Positions 1-12,200 of a stretch of 64,000 nt of DNA are shown one piece after another. The stretch comes from Crambe crambe (lineage: Eukaryota > Porifera > Demospongiae > Poecilosclerida > Crambeidae), in NCBI GenBank assembly GCA_963924555.1, contig OZ004597.1, forward strand, positions 4,420,404 through 4,484,403. Reading direction: 5' to 3'. The position numbers and the translations under genes are program-made. The stretch's first letter is position 1, and each line of letters opens with the position of its first letter. The notes beneath the pieces were generated by a model that did no database searches, had not been told where the DNA came from, and saw nothing but the letters and a program-made list of their open reading frames with translations.

Positions 1-195
1 ATTCAGCTGCATTCCTATCACTCCTAGCCCTCCTAATTTCAATAACCACACCTCCCAACTTAAATCCCTACTCTTCACTCCCCCTTCAGCAGTAAGTGAG
101 CCATACCCATCACCAAACTCAAGAATCACAGCAATAACAAAACTACTATTCCTACTTCACTCCTAGGCCTCAGGAGTGAAGTAGGAATAGTATTA
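1..195. repeat. Dispersed repeat, copy 1, ending in a palindrome
   Basis: The sequence shares long blocks (TTCCTATCACTCCTAGCC, TTCAATAACCACAC, AAACTACTATTCCTACTT) with 55255-55376. It ends in a near-perfect palindrome around 150-192 (ATTCCTACTTCACTCCTAGG and its complement). Confidence 0.6.
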
Positions 196-339
196 TGTAA
201 CATAAAATGAGCAGCAAGACTCAGTGGCAGGTGTCTGTGCTAGAAGTAGAAGTTTTGACTATGACTAGCTCATTCAAGATAAAGGCTTTTATGTGGATTG
301 TAATGTACAATCTGGTCTACAGGTCCATCGAATTCAGCC

Positions 340-606
340 AACAGAGGAAAAAAACAATCCCCTTGCAGCTGCCATGGCTATTCTAGCCGACACAACTCTA
401 CCCTCATCTCAAACTTTCTTCAGATATGCCTGGACTTTCATGTCTAAATCTTCTCCAAGTAGCACTGACCTCCCTTTCTTCCTCACCTTCATCATCCTGT
501 ACGCTTTGCCTATTGACCTCACAGTTGACTTGTTTATTTTCTTTGCAAACTTTATAGAAAAGTATCTAGCAGCTGCTGCCACACCGTTTCATTTGTCCAA
601 TTTCAG
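340..606 (-). pseudogene. Relic of a pogo/Jerky-like transposase (N-terminal part)
   Basis: The minus strand reads a fragment with NGVAAAARYFSIKFAKK, STVRSIGKAYRMMK, RSVLLGEDLDMKVQAYLKK and ARIAMAAARG, the helix-turn-helix and following LLG..LD..VQ.Y block of pogo/Tigger-like DNA transposases common in invertebrate genomes. In-frame stops interrupt it, and no DDE domain is present. The plus-strand open frame 293-769 is its antisense shadow. Confidence 0.65.
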
Positions 607-1206
607 CTCTTTCTGTGGCAGTATACTGGATACAATAAAAATCATATCCCTGAAATTACTTCTGCTAGCTAGATATAAAAAAGCTAGCTATAGATACTGC
701 ATTGTGTGTTATACCTTTTGTATGGCCCATGCTCTTGCTTCTGCTTTCTTCCCGCCTAGCAGCTGCTAACTCTACCTCCACTTCACAATTCGCTCGAACA
801 TTGGCCTGAGAAGGAACAGTGTCAGACTAAGATCCCTTGGGATCCGGATTTTGAAATATTTCTTAACTGCGATGCAAGCTAGCTAGTACTTCCTACCAAT
901 GTTTTAATAATCCATTGTAGAAAATTTTTCACATGGTTGTTTGCCAACCACGAATTATTTTAACAGCAAAATTTTCCCAATTTTGAAATCACAAAAATTG
1001 AAAATCACTAAATTTTAATAATAGTTACCTTAATTATAATGGAGATTGCAAAGAACTTAAGTTAGAGAGAAGCTAGTCTTCTTGCACTAGGAGAAGTAGC
1101 AGATGGCTTAGTTCCATATTTTCAAGTGTATAAGCTGTTCAATGAATTTCAACTTGGCTTGGATCTTTGTGCACAAAGCTTTTAAAATTGCTGACTAGCT
1201 AACTTT

Positions 1207-1590
1207 AGCTCTTCATTTGTAGCCTTTCTACTCTAGAAAGTGCGTATTCAAGGTTGTTTTTTATGCTGCTACAGTCTAATTGACCTACACTATTCAGAAA
1301 CCCTCAGGCCCTTAGTAGTGCCCTCACTGTATTCAGGCTGCTACAGCCCAGGGCCCTCAGGTATTTAACGTATTTCAGGTTATTTTCAGCTCTTCATTTG
1401 TAGCCTTTCTACTCTAGTCAGTGCGTATTCATGGTTGTTTCTTTATGCTGCTACAGTCTAATTAACCTACAATATTCAGAAACCCTCAGGCCCTTAGTAG
1501 CGCCCTCACTGTATTCAGGCTGCTACAGCCCAGGGCCCTCAGGTATTCAGGTATTTAACGTATTTCAGGTATTTAACGTATTTAACGTAG
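1207..1590. repeat. 180-bp tandem duplication
   Basis: Two adjacent copies (about 1207-1387 and 1388-1570) both run AGCTCTTCATTTGTAGCC through CAGGGCCCTCAGGTATT, with few differences. The second copy ends in short internal reiterations of CAGGTATTTAACGTATTT. The rest of 606-2041 shows no gene. Confidence 0.8.
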
Positions 1591-2041
1591 GTCTTGATGT
1601 CTCTGAGAATCACTTACATCACCCTTTTATTCATGATCGCTCTATGTGGTGTGCCTTGTGCCAGTATAGCTGCTAACTCAACCTCGTTTTGCTCAAATTG
1701 CATGCTATACTCTCATTAGTGAAATTCTAGTGGTTCTGATATTGAATTTCATTTCTCATTGGTTGAGATCTAAAACAATATCTCTGTGATTGTGGGTCTC
1801 AACCCTGTGAAACTTGACGATCAATATTTCATGTGTTAACTATTTCAATCTTTGAAACTAACAGATGGGTCAGCTGGGTTCTGAAGTTGTTTGTGGTTGT
1901 ATGAGGGTGGTGATTACAAATTTTGACAACCAAAGGATAATTCCCAAAATAGCACTACTGACCCACCTATGTATCATTTGCACTTACTGTACAATTGATT
2001 ATAGTAGCCTCACAACCTCATAACGTATTTTTAATCTGTAG

Positions 2042-3210
2042 GTGATCACATTAGCAAATATTGGCACTAAACCTCTTACTTGGAGTTTTGACCTTGCTCG
2101 TTGTAAACATATAATTGATGGAACTTTTGGGTTTGTACACCCCTCTTCTGGTGATCCTCTCATACTACCACAACCTGATAACCCACAATGTCTTGTTCCT
2201 GGTGAAGAATATTCAATGAGAGTTTCATGCTCTCTTGGTAATAATAATAGTCTTAACATTAATTTGTATGAAGATATTTTGTGGTCGCTGTTTTGATAAC
2301 ATTTTGTAGGTTGTCTAGGTAGCTTAAGAGCTACTATACCATTTCTTCTGGATGAAAACCCCATACCATTTAGTGAATTACTACTGAATGCAACATTTCT
2401 TCCAAAAACAATTTCTGTGAATCCAAGTCCAGTTATTCTGCATCCTGTACCACTGGATATTAGTTTGAGGACTGAGTTTATCATTATCCTGAATGGATTT
2501 GAACGGTAATAGTCAAAAAACTGATACTATAACTGTAGTAAATAAGATTTGATGTGGAAAAGATAGCCAGAATCAGCTCACCACTAAAAGTAAGCAAGAG
2601 TATGGTTTTTTATTAGTTTGTTTGTTATTGGTTTTTGGTTTTTGTTGTTGTTGTTATTGTTGTTGTTTGGGGGGCTCCTTGTGCATTTGTAGGCCTACCC
2701 ACAAGCCTGACACATCAAACACATCAATTGCATATAATGATCCTTACATCCTTGCAAAATTATTGTAGGTTGGTGGAAGTAGATGTTGATGTTACCCTAC
2801 CAAAATTGGAAGATTATGTACATCTCACAGTGCAGTTTCCTAGTGGCTCACGATTTTCTGGAATGAAAGCTGAAATTCCATGCATTTTGGAATTTTGCTC
2901 CACTCGGCCAATATCAAAAATATGTGATCTGATTTTCATGGAAAATAATAGTGGAATAAGGTATGATGCCTTGTAATTCAGTTCTCTCTCCTCTTTACAC
3001 ATACTCTTATATATACGTAGGAATAAAGTTCCTGTCAGTATTACTGCCGATAATAGTATGTTCAGTGTGTATGAATTTGTTTCAGAAAACTTGGATTCCA
3101 CAATTATTAAACTGGATCATAATGCTGTTCCCATATTTTTTCTTGAAGAGAAAAGGTATTATATCTTTTTGCTGTATTTTATATCCAAATGTCAAGTAGC
3201 AATTACATGT

Positions 3211-3249
<39 letters not shown>

Positions 3250-6200
3250 TACTAACTATGGAAAAAGGATAATTTGTTGCACAGAATATACAACCACGAA
3301 AAGCATAGTACCAAAGAAAAGTATTGGAGCTGGCTTGCACATATCCTTTGACTGATGCACTATCCAAAGTGCTCTTGGCAAGTACTAAGTTCATGTACTT
3401 GCAAATTCTTGACTATTAGAAAAAAATAAAACTGTGGCAATTCTAGGCTGATTCTATCTCCAAACATGCATGAAAATTTCAGTTGAGTTCCTAATCTTTC
3501 TTCACATTCGAGAATTAATCAACTACTAGAGTGTATATTCACTATCATAGAATAAGATTATCACTTTACTTTTTTCTCTCTCTCTCTCTCTTTCTTGACA
3601 TAAAAAATCAACTATTGGCCATTTTTACTACAGGTTATGTGAATGTGTAGGCTCTAAACACCTAGCAACATTATAGCATTGGGCCATAGAACAAGAATTA
3701 GCCAATACCCATCAAAATTCACCAAACCACTAAGTTAGTACATAGTAGCCTTTAGCAGCTACAAAGTGGTAAGAATAATAATTTTTGCAGGCTGATAACA
3801 ATTTTTATAGGATTGTGCAGTTTAGGGCTAGGGCTAGTGTAACAGGCAAGAAATAAACTTCTTTAACTCTGCCACCATATCTTTGCTATTCAGCACCCTT
3901 TATAATAAAATGGCCCAAGATTTAGAATCCCCTGATAGACAACGAGACTAAGGGATATAAGTTTAGACCTGAAGGCCTGAGGCTGTAGCATCCCGAGCAC
4001 AGCCAGGGTGCTACTAAGGGCCTGAGGGTGTCTAATCTTATACCCCTTTGGTTGAGTTGTCTAGATCATTCATAGCAACCCTGTGCAGCAACTGCTGAGT
4101 TAGCTAGCTAGCTTGACAAACACTTATGGAAAGCATAGCTATGTGGAAAGTAATGAGTAGCCAACCCTGGCACCTCTACTCATAATCACTACATGTTATC
4201 TAAGTGAACTGTGTACAAAAAACTAACCACTTCTTGTTCTGGCTACCTGTTCAGCTGCTTTACCCCCCTAAAGTTGCTAGAAAAATGCAGTGTGCCTAAC
4301 AGCAGGGTGTATAATAGTCTCACGTGCCAGACGTATTTTTTGCGAGGAGGGGAAGGGAAAATATGTCTGGTAACAATCACCAGGTTTCCGTTCTTTCAAA
4401 TGTGCACCACATGACTCTTGGGATAATAATTTACCATATGTGCATGCGCAGACAATTAAAATCAGATAAATCCGTCTAAGCTAAAGCTACAGCAGCTGAG
4501 ATGGCTTCGCTGTGCAGAGCTGGTTCATCTGCGGCAACCCCCACCATGGCCAACTCAAGTGTCAACAAAGCTCTAAATCTTGCTTGCTTGATAGCCCAGC
4601 TTGTTGGCAGCAGCACAGATTGCTGCACTGACAGAACTCTCTGAGTATACATTCACAGCATGGCTAATAATTCACGCGCACATGCACGTTATTGAATTTT
4701 TGTGGTGGCAACAACATTCTGTCGTATATCAAGAAAACCTGGCAATTGTTACCAGACATAGTTTTTTTTCCCCCCCTCTCGCAAAAAAAAAAGTGCGGCT
4801 GGCTAGCGAGACTCAGTTTTTTCTACTAAGCTATGATCTAAGAGAGTTTATTACATGTAATATAATAACCCCTCTGCTTCAGCATGTTTATATATGATTT
4901 AGAAACCTATAAATATTCGTTTGTCTATCTGTTGACATATTATATGATATCGTATCATCAACATACGTATTTCAATTATTAATATAATCTCGACGTTTCT
5001 TTGTTGTTGTTTTTTGTTTTTCTCCTGAGGAAGGCTGGAGTAGTCCAGCCGAAACGTCGAGATTATATTAATAATTGAAATACGTATGTTGATGATACAA
5101 TATCCTATAAATATTGCTCTATTAGGAAATAGGCTGACTATATACTAAAGTCATGTGTGGCCACATGGTTTATATTGGAGAGTAGCACCACAATACCAAG
5201 TCAGTGGAGAAATTTTTCATAAAACATAGCTTTGCTAATCATTTAATTAATGGTCTTCCATCATGCATTCCAGCTCTAAGATATGTTAATAAGCACATTT
5301 TTTGGTATAACTTTCTAGGAAAAAACAAACTGTTCACATTAGGTCATTGCAGTTGTTTGTATGGGTTACAAAAGATCAGCATCAGCAATATTTGACCTGA
5401 TGCACAATCCAAGATAGGTGATCTAAACATGGAGAAGGGCAAAGTTCCATAGTAATATTATATTCCCCCTCCCTACTTGGTATGCTGTTGCTCTAACCAT
5501 AAGGTACAAGTGGAAATCATGTACGTAAGTAAATCCTTAGAAGATTCCTTGTTACTCAGGTGTGCAAAAATGTCTCTATCCAAGTACACCTCAAGGCTCT
5601 CCATTCCTCCTAATGATAGCAAAAAATATTTTCATGTGAGTTAAATTTACTTTCTGTAATATATCATTACTACTTATCATGTACCTCAATTTTAGGATTG
5701 CATAAATGCTTTATGTCGTTGGATGTCTGTATATGGCAGCCCGCATATTAAGAATTTGAACCTTCCTACTGATTTTTGTGAGAAAGTCAAGCAAGGTATA
5801 GATTCACTGGGCTGATTAATACTTCTTAAAGCATGATTCATTTCAATCCATCTACCTCACTCACTTTACTCAAGCCATGGGATAGGAAATCTCAATTACT
5901 GTGTATTAATTGGTTTGAAATCCACCAACTCTGAATGTGTATGGTATAACTTTTAAGTGAATATCAAAACACCTTGCTTTGAAATTTGACTTAATTAAAG
6001 TACCATAACCTGCCTGTTGTTTTTCAATATTTTAAGCAGAGGATACACTGCCAGTTTAGTGGCTCTATCACTGTACCCAGCTTGACTATTATTATAAGCT
6101 ATATAACAATAATCAGAGTGCTACCTGTGTTACGTAAAAATATAACTGTATAGATATTCCAACTGGACCTAAGCAGAGATCATCAGCCAATATTTCAAGA

Positions 6201-9200
6201 GGAATGCTAGTTGATATGTTAACTAGCTTATGTGGACGTATACCTCCAGGAATTCCCCATAACCTTCCTCCTTGTGCCACCATTTCAGAGAAAATCATAC
6301 AGCAATATTCCACTTATGATACGATATTAACCTTCCTAAAGTAAGTAGCTACCCCCGTGTATAAAATTAGATTATAATGAAATGAGAGAATGAGGTCATA
6401 TCACTGTATAAATTCAAAAGTCTTTTTTTGCAGTGCTAGAGGCGACTATGGTGGTACGTTTCACGTGCACGCGCAATGCACTATGAGGCATATTGAGCAC
6501 ATGCATTAACTAGACACAAGCTACAGTCGAGACCCGCTCTGTACAAGATATTAAAAATTCATAAATCGACTTTTGTTCAGTTTCATAGCTAATAATAATA
6601 ATAACTAGCCTGCACCCACAGAAAATCTGTGACAATATGAAATTGCATATTATTGGGTTGGTTTCTTCTAGCTAAGCCTATGCTGTGCTCTTCTTCCTTC
6701 AGTTCGGCTTTTCCTATGCAGTTTCTGGCATCTTGCTTGCTGTCTGCAGTGTTTGACTCCCTGCATTCTTCACTGCCCTAGGCTTACTGCAGTCTCTGGC
6801 ACCTTGCTTGTTTCTATCTTTGCCAGCCTGGCTAGGCTTGCATTACTGCAGTCACTGTAGCTATTGACCTTTGAACCATATTTCTCTTTTTCTTTCTTTC
6901 CTCCCTCACCACTTTGTAACATTGGACTCTTAGTGTAGCTATCACATTATGCGCCTTTTATTATTTTTTCAGTCACAACCTAAGAGTTAGCTTGCTCCCT
7001 CTACTTGCTCACTGCAATAAAATTGAAATATGATGATTCTTCAGTCCATTGTAGCTATAATAATACCAGACCAATCATTGTAAAATATAGGGATGGCCTG
7101 AAATTTGGCTCAAGGATGTATTGTCATTTTCATAATCACAAAGAACAAAGAATTGAATATGCTATACTTGATATACTCACTAAATTATTTTCCTATATGT
7201 AGGGCGTGGAATATCTATCTGTATAGCTGATAGCACACAAGGAAGCTGTAATTCTTACCACAAATCAATCAGTTGCCTTGGAAATTGTGACTGTGCGCAT
7301 GCTCATTGATTGAATATGGGCACTTATTTATGAGTATTAATTTATTACACTCGTCAGAGTGGAATATGGTGAGTTATTTCACTCATAGGCTGTATTTTCA
7401 CTCAGCTTCGGCTCGTTAAAATACGGCCACCTTACTCGTGAAATAACTTGCCATATTCCAGGACTCGTACGTAAAGTGGCAACCTGCTTTGGACTGTCTG
7501 TGTTTTCGAGTAGTGGATGAGAAATAGAAGATATGCCTTTTGGCTCTTCTATATAATCAAGGTTTTGGAGCATATTATTTATTGTACTACCTTGTGAGCA
7601 GTTTAGCATTTCACTTTGGGTAGGTATTATTTAGAGTACATACCACTTGGTAAGGCTTCAAAAAGCATGCAGAGATGAAAGTAAAGTGAAATAAGCTTTT
7701 AGAGCAGCAAAAAGTCCCAGCGTACAATAATTGTGACCAACTACTATACACTGTTTACAGTGAGAATGATTCGCGCGCGCCGCCTATAGACTAATACAAA
7801 AGTGAAATTCTAGTTCCCCCACTTAAACCTAACAAAAGCTACTGTGAATGATTATCCAGCCTACTAGAGCCTACTACAATGTGCAGACCAAGTTTCAGGA
7901 CCAGGGAGCTTACCGTTTCAGAAATACGGCAAGCAGGTAAATCGCAGGATTCTTCTTCTTCTCTATTGTTATTCTTCTTTGACAACCATATCTCTCGAAT
8001 TGCTCAAGCTACAGCTACAGTGGAGTAGGAAGCTAAAAAATATTGGGGGGGGGGGGGGGGGGGGCCAGCCACCTGGACTGTTCGTATTTAAAAAATCATA
8101 ATCAAAAGAACAAACAATAATAAACCCCCCAAAAATTATTGTAGCTGTTCACTATAATTATGTGTTAGCTAAGACTTAAACTGTCCAAAAAATTTCCTCC
8201 TCCTGTCAATAAATTCCTCAGATATTTCTTGGAGAGGAAAGAAAGCTATTTCTTAGAGAGGAAAGAAAATACAGGATGTCTTTCTCTTGGCCGTGTTGAC
8301 TAGCTACTAACTCACTTAGTTATAATACTACAGCATGAATATAGTAAAGTGTTTTTTTTTAAAGACACAAAATGTATGGAAAGTGTACATTCAGCTAAGT
8401 GCACTGCTAGTGGTTATTTCTTCTGTTTTATTGGGGGGCCAGGCCCCCCCCTTATTAAATATTGGGGGCACTGGCCCCCCGGCCCCCCCCCCCCCCACTT
8501 CCTACTCCACTGAGCTATGATTTCTGGATAAATCCACTCCAAATTCTACCAACTACGATCTTTTCTACTCATTGATCCTCGAAAGAATCGATGAAAAGGG
8601 AGACACTACGGAGCACAGCACTCGACTAATTCAATTTGTGGAAGCTATAATACGCATGCGCATGTATTTGATATCAATTATTCGAAATTATAATGATCAT
8701 AGACTACTGTATCAACTCGGGGATTTTAGATTCACCAATCCATCTACCGGTACACTCTATTTCAGCATCTTCGACCTCCAAGTATAACACAACACCTTGA
8801 CTCGTTGCTATGCTATTGGAGAACTATTCTTCTTTCATCTGTCCCTGCATCTAGAAGAATGAACTCTATACATAGCTAAAACCATAAAAGAGAGGAAAAA
8901 AGACCAGGAACAAGTAAGGGGAAAAGGATTTCGTGGAATGAAAAAAGATGTAGGGATGAAAGTAAGGACACAAGAAGGATGGAAATGGGATCAATCTTTG
9001 TTCTGTATATCCAGCCAACAATCCCTACATATACTTCAGATTATAGTACAGCAATGTATGTATATGTAGGGATCGTTGGCTGGATATACAGAACAAAGAT
9101 TGATCCCATTTCCGTCCTTCTTGTTTCCATACTTTTTTGAGCAGTGGTCATCCCTACATCTTTTTTTCATTTCACGAAATGCTTTTTCCCTTATTATTAT

Positions 9201-12200
9201 TATTATTATTAAACCACTCAAGCTACAGCTATGATATCTGGATAAATTCACTCCAAATTCTACCAACTACGATCTTTTCTACTCGATCCTCGATAGAGTC
9301 GATGACAAATGAGACACTACGGAGCACAGCATTCGACTAATTTAATTATTGGAAGCCATCTTTTCTATAATACGCATACGCATGTATTTGATATCCAATT
9401 ATTCGAAATTATAATATTACTCATCTATCTCTAGCTAGCTAGCTAGCTAGCTATAATGATCAAGACTACTGTATCAACTCGGGGATTTTAGATTCACCAA
9501 TCCATCTACCGGTAGACTCTATTTCAGCATCTTCGACCTCCAAGTATAGCTCAACAATAATAACACCTTGACTTGTTGATAAATAATGATTGGGCTGCTA
9601 TGCTATTGGAGAACTATTCTTCTTTCATCTGTCCCTGCATACGCATAGAAGAATGAACTCTATACATAGCTAAAACCATAAAAGAGAGGGAAAAAAGACC
9701 AGGAACAAGTAAGGCATTTCGTGAAATGAAAAAAGATGTAGGGATGACCACTGCTCAAAAAAGTAAGGAAACAAGAAGGATGGAAACGGGATTAATCTTT
9801 GTTCTGTATATCCAGCCAACAATCCCTACATATACATATATTACTGCACTATAATCTGAAGCTACCTGACATATATGTAGGGATTGTTGGCTAGATATAC
9901 AGAACAAAGATTAATCCCGTTTCCATCCTTCTTATTTCCTTACTTTTTTGAGCAGTACATCTTTTTTCATTTCATAAAATGTTTTTTCCCTTATGTAAAT
10001 ATATTTTTGGTAAGGATCATCTGTTATTGATATCATGTAAATTGATAGCACTAACGTGTGAATAATGCGAACTCAACCTATGCATAGAAAGGTGTCCCAC
10101 TGATCTATGTTTTCTGAGCAATAGTTGAGAAATAATTTTTGTCTCTTCTAGCTATGATTGTAGTAAGATTGTAGAGAGCAGAAACATTATTTTCTACTTG
10201 GTGTGTAATTTATTTTATTTTTAGGAATCAAGGTGCTATGCTCTCTAGTGTGGTTCCTGAAACACTGCTTGATTATCATGATTATTTGCTGTGGATGACT
10301 GAGATTAAAAAGTCACAACACCTTAAAGATTATAAAGAATTTAGTATTATTTCTAGTCAGTCTTGGAATTGTGTTTTAATGCAAACTGTAAAGGTATGTA
10401 CGCTTCTCCATATTCCATTCATAGATTGATTATATCAAATCTTCAGGTTCTTGTTCTTCCTTGGTTGATCAAAACTAATGATCTTGTCCAAGAATGTGGA
10501 ATATCACTAAAAACTCTTCATTCTTCTGTGAGCAATATTTACTCCACCTTGGAACGAGGTTTGCTGCTGTGGCTGAACTACCATTACAAACTCCATAAGG
10601 AGCTCTTGTGTGGAGTGAAAGGTAGGTCAAAATAGTATCACTGCCAGTGCATGAAATGGTTTACGGCCTTTATATTATTGGTTTTCAATCTCATATAGCT
10701 AGTGTGTTTATTCTGAGGGTGGATCTCCCATTCATAATTTTAGCTAGCAATTTTTATTTCACAACAAATTCTGATTTTTATAATTGTGTTAATATGGGTG
10801 TTTACAGGTTCTGAAGTTGTCAATTTTGATACCAACTTAATGGATGGTACAGTGTTGGCTTGTGTTCTCTACTCCTATTGTCCATTTCTTAAGCAATCTC
10901 ATTTCGAAAAACTTTTTTTTCAGCCATCCGCATTGGAGCAATCTGTACACAATGCAATAATTATTATCAAAGCACTTCGATACATTGGTATAAAGTATGA
11001 TGTGCAACAAACTGATATATCCTCTCCCAATCCAATCTTCATGATACTATTCTGTGCTCATCTATTTCATGTTTTGCCATCATATAAACCAAATGACACC
11101 ATCAAATTTTTGACTCCCCTTTCAACAAGTGAAGAAGTAAATGTATGTTATTATAATGTTTGAGTTTGATCTGTTATGCTATGTAAAAATTTAATTAGAA
11201 ATGGATTTTCTTTATTATTATTATTTTATTTATTTATTTATTTATTTTTTTACATTATACTCAATCTCAAACCTTAATGGGACGTGCAATATTAATGTAA
11301 GCATATTCTATTTGTATAGATTGAAGTATTTAATCAGGGTATTAAAAAAGTGGAGTATTCTGTATTAATCCGAGGAGAAAACATGAAGAATTTTGCGTCC
11401 ATTGAAAGTATCTCTGTGAGTACTTTATGTTGTTTATTATTATTGGCAGTGTTTCCCCCAGTACATGAAGTCTTCCCTGATTCAATTTCCTATGTGTGAT
11501 TCCCTTGCAGCTCCTGTTTAAAAGCTGCCTGCATGTACAGTATAGGTAGTACAGGTTGTTAGGGTTCTCCTGTTCACTGGTAGCTAGACTAGCGGTAGCA
11601 TGAGAAAATGCTAGCACTAATAATGCGGCAAACCTAAACTGCACAATCAAATCAATCATATAACAGTCTACGTAACTTTCCTAGCTAGCTAGTCCAGTTT
11701 AAAACAGCCAGTAGGATACTGGGAACACTTTCTCCATGATAGCATGTGGTCCTCTCCGTTGGGCAGATGTTTTATTCCCTTTAGGGTCTGGTAACTCTAG
11801 CATAAACGAGTTGTGTCATTACATCACAGATTACATCACCTATGACCTTGTCTCCCACCTCGAACTGTCTCTCTTTATCAAACCAGTTCTGTAGTCTGCT
11901 TGATCTTGAGCTCTGCATCTTTTGTCAAACCTGTCATACTCTCCATCTTCTTCTTCATCTCATCAATGAACTCCAGTACACGTCCCTTTCAGGGTGTCCT
12001 ATCTTCCCACTGCTCTCTCAGGATCCTCACATCCCATCCGTATAACAATTGGAAAGGTGTAAAGCATGTGGTAGAGTGGATGGAATCCCTGTATGCAAAC
12101 AGAAGATATGGTATTCAGAGGTCCAATATTCTCCTTCCACACCAGTGGCATGCTCTTCAATGAAACCATCATTGATTTCCGGATGGTAAGGTGAGTGCGA

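Noticed and set aside
293-769. 158-aa open frame on the plus strand near the left edge
   Set aside because: The minus strand of the same stretch reads a recognisable pogo-like transposase fragment, so the plus frame is its antisense shadow.
8572-8787. 71-aa frame ending FSIFDLQV
   Set aside because: It lies in a duplicated intronic repeat. The second copy (9273-9545) carries insertions that break the frame, and no known domain is seen.
11265-11297. Possible small CFAP47 exon ending ATTAATG|GTAAGC-like
   Set aside because: No usable acceptor lies just upstream, and exons 10808-11136 and 11320-11415 join in frame without it. It remains possible.
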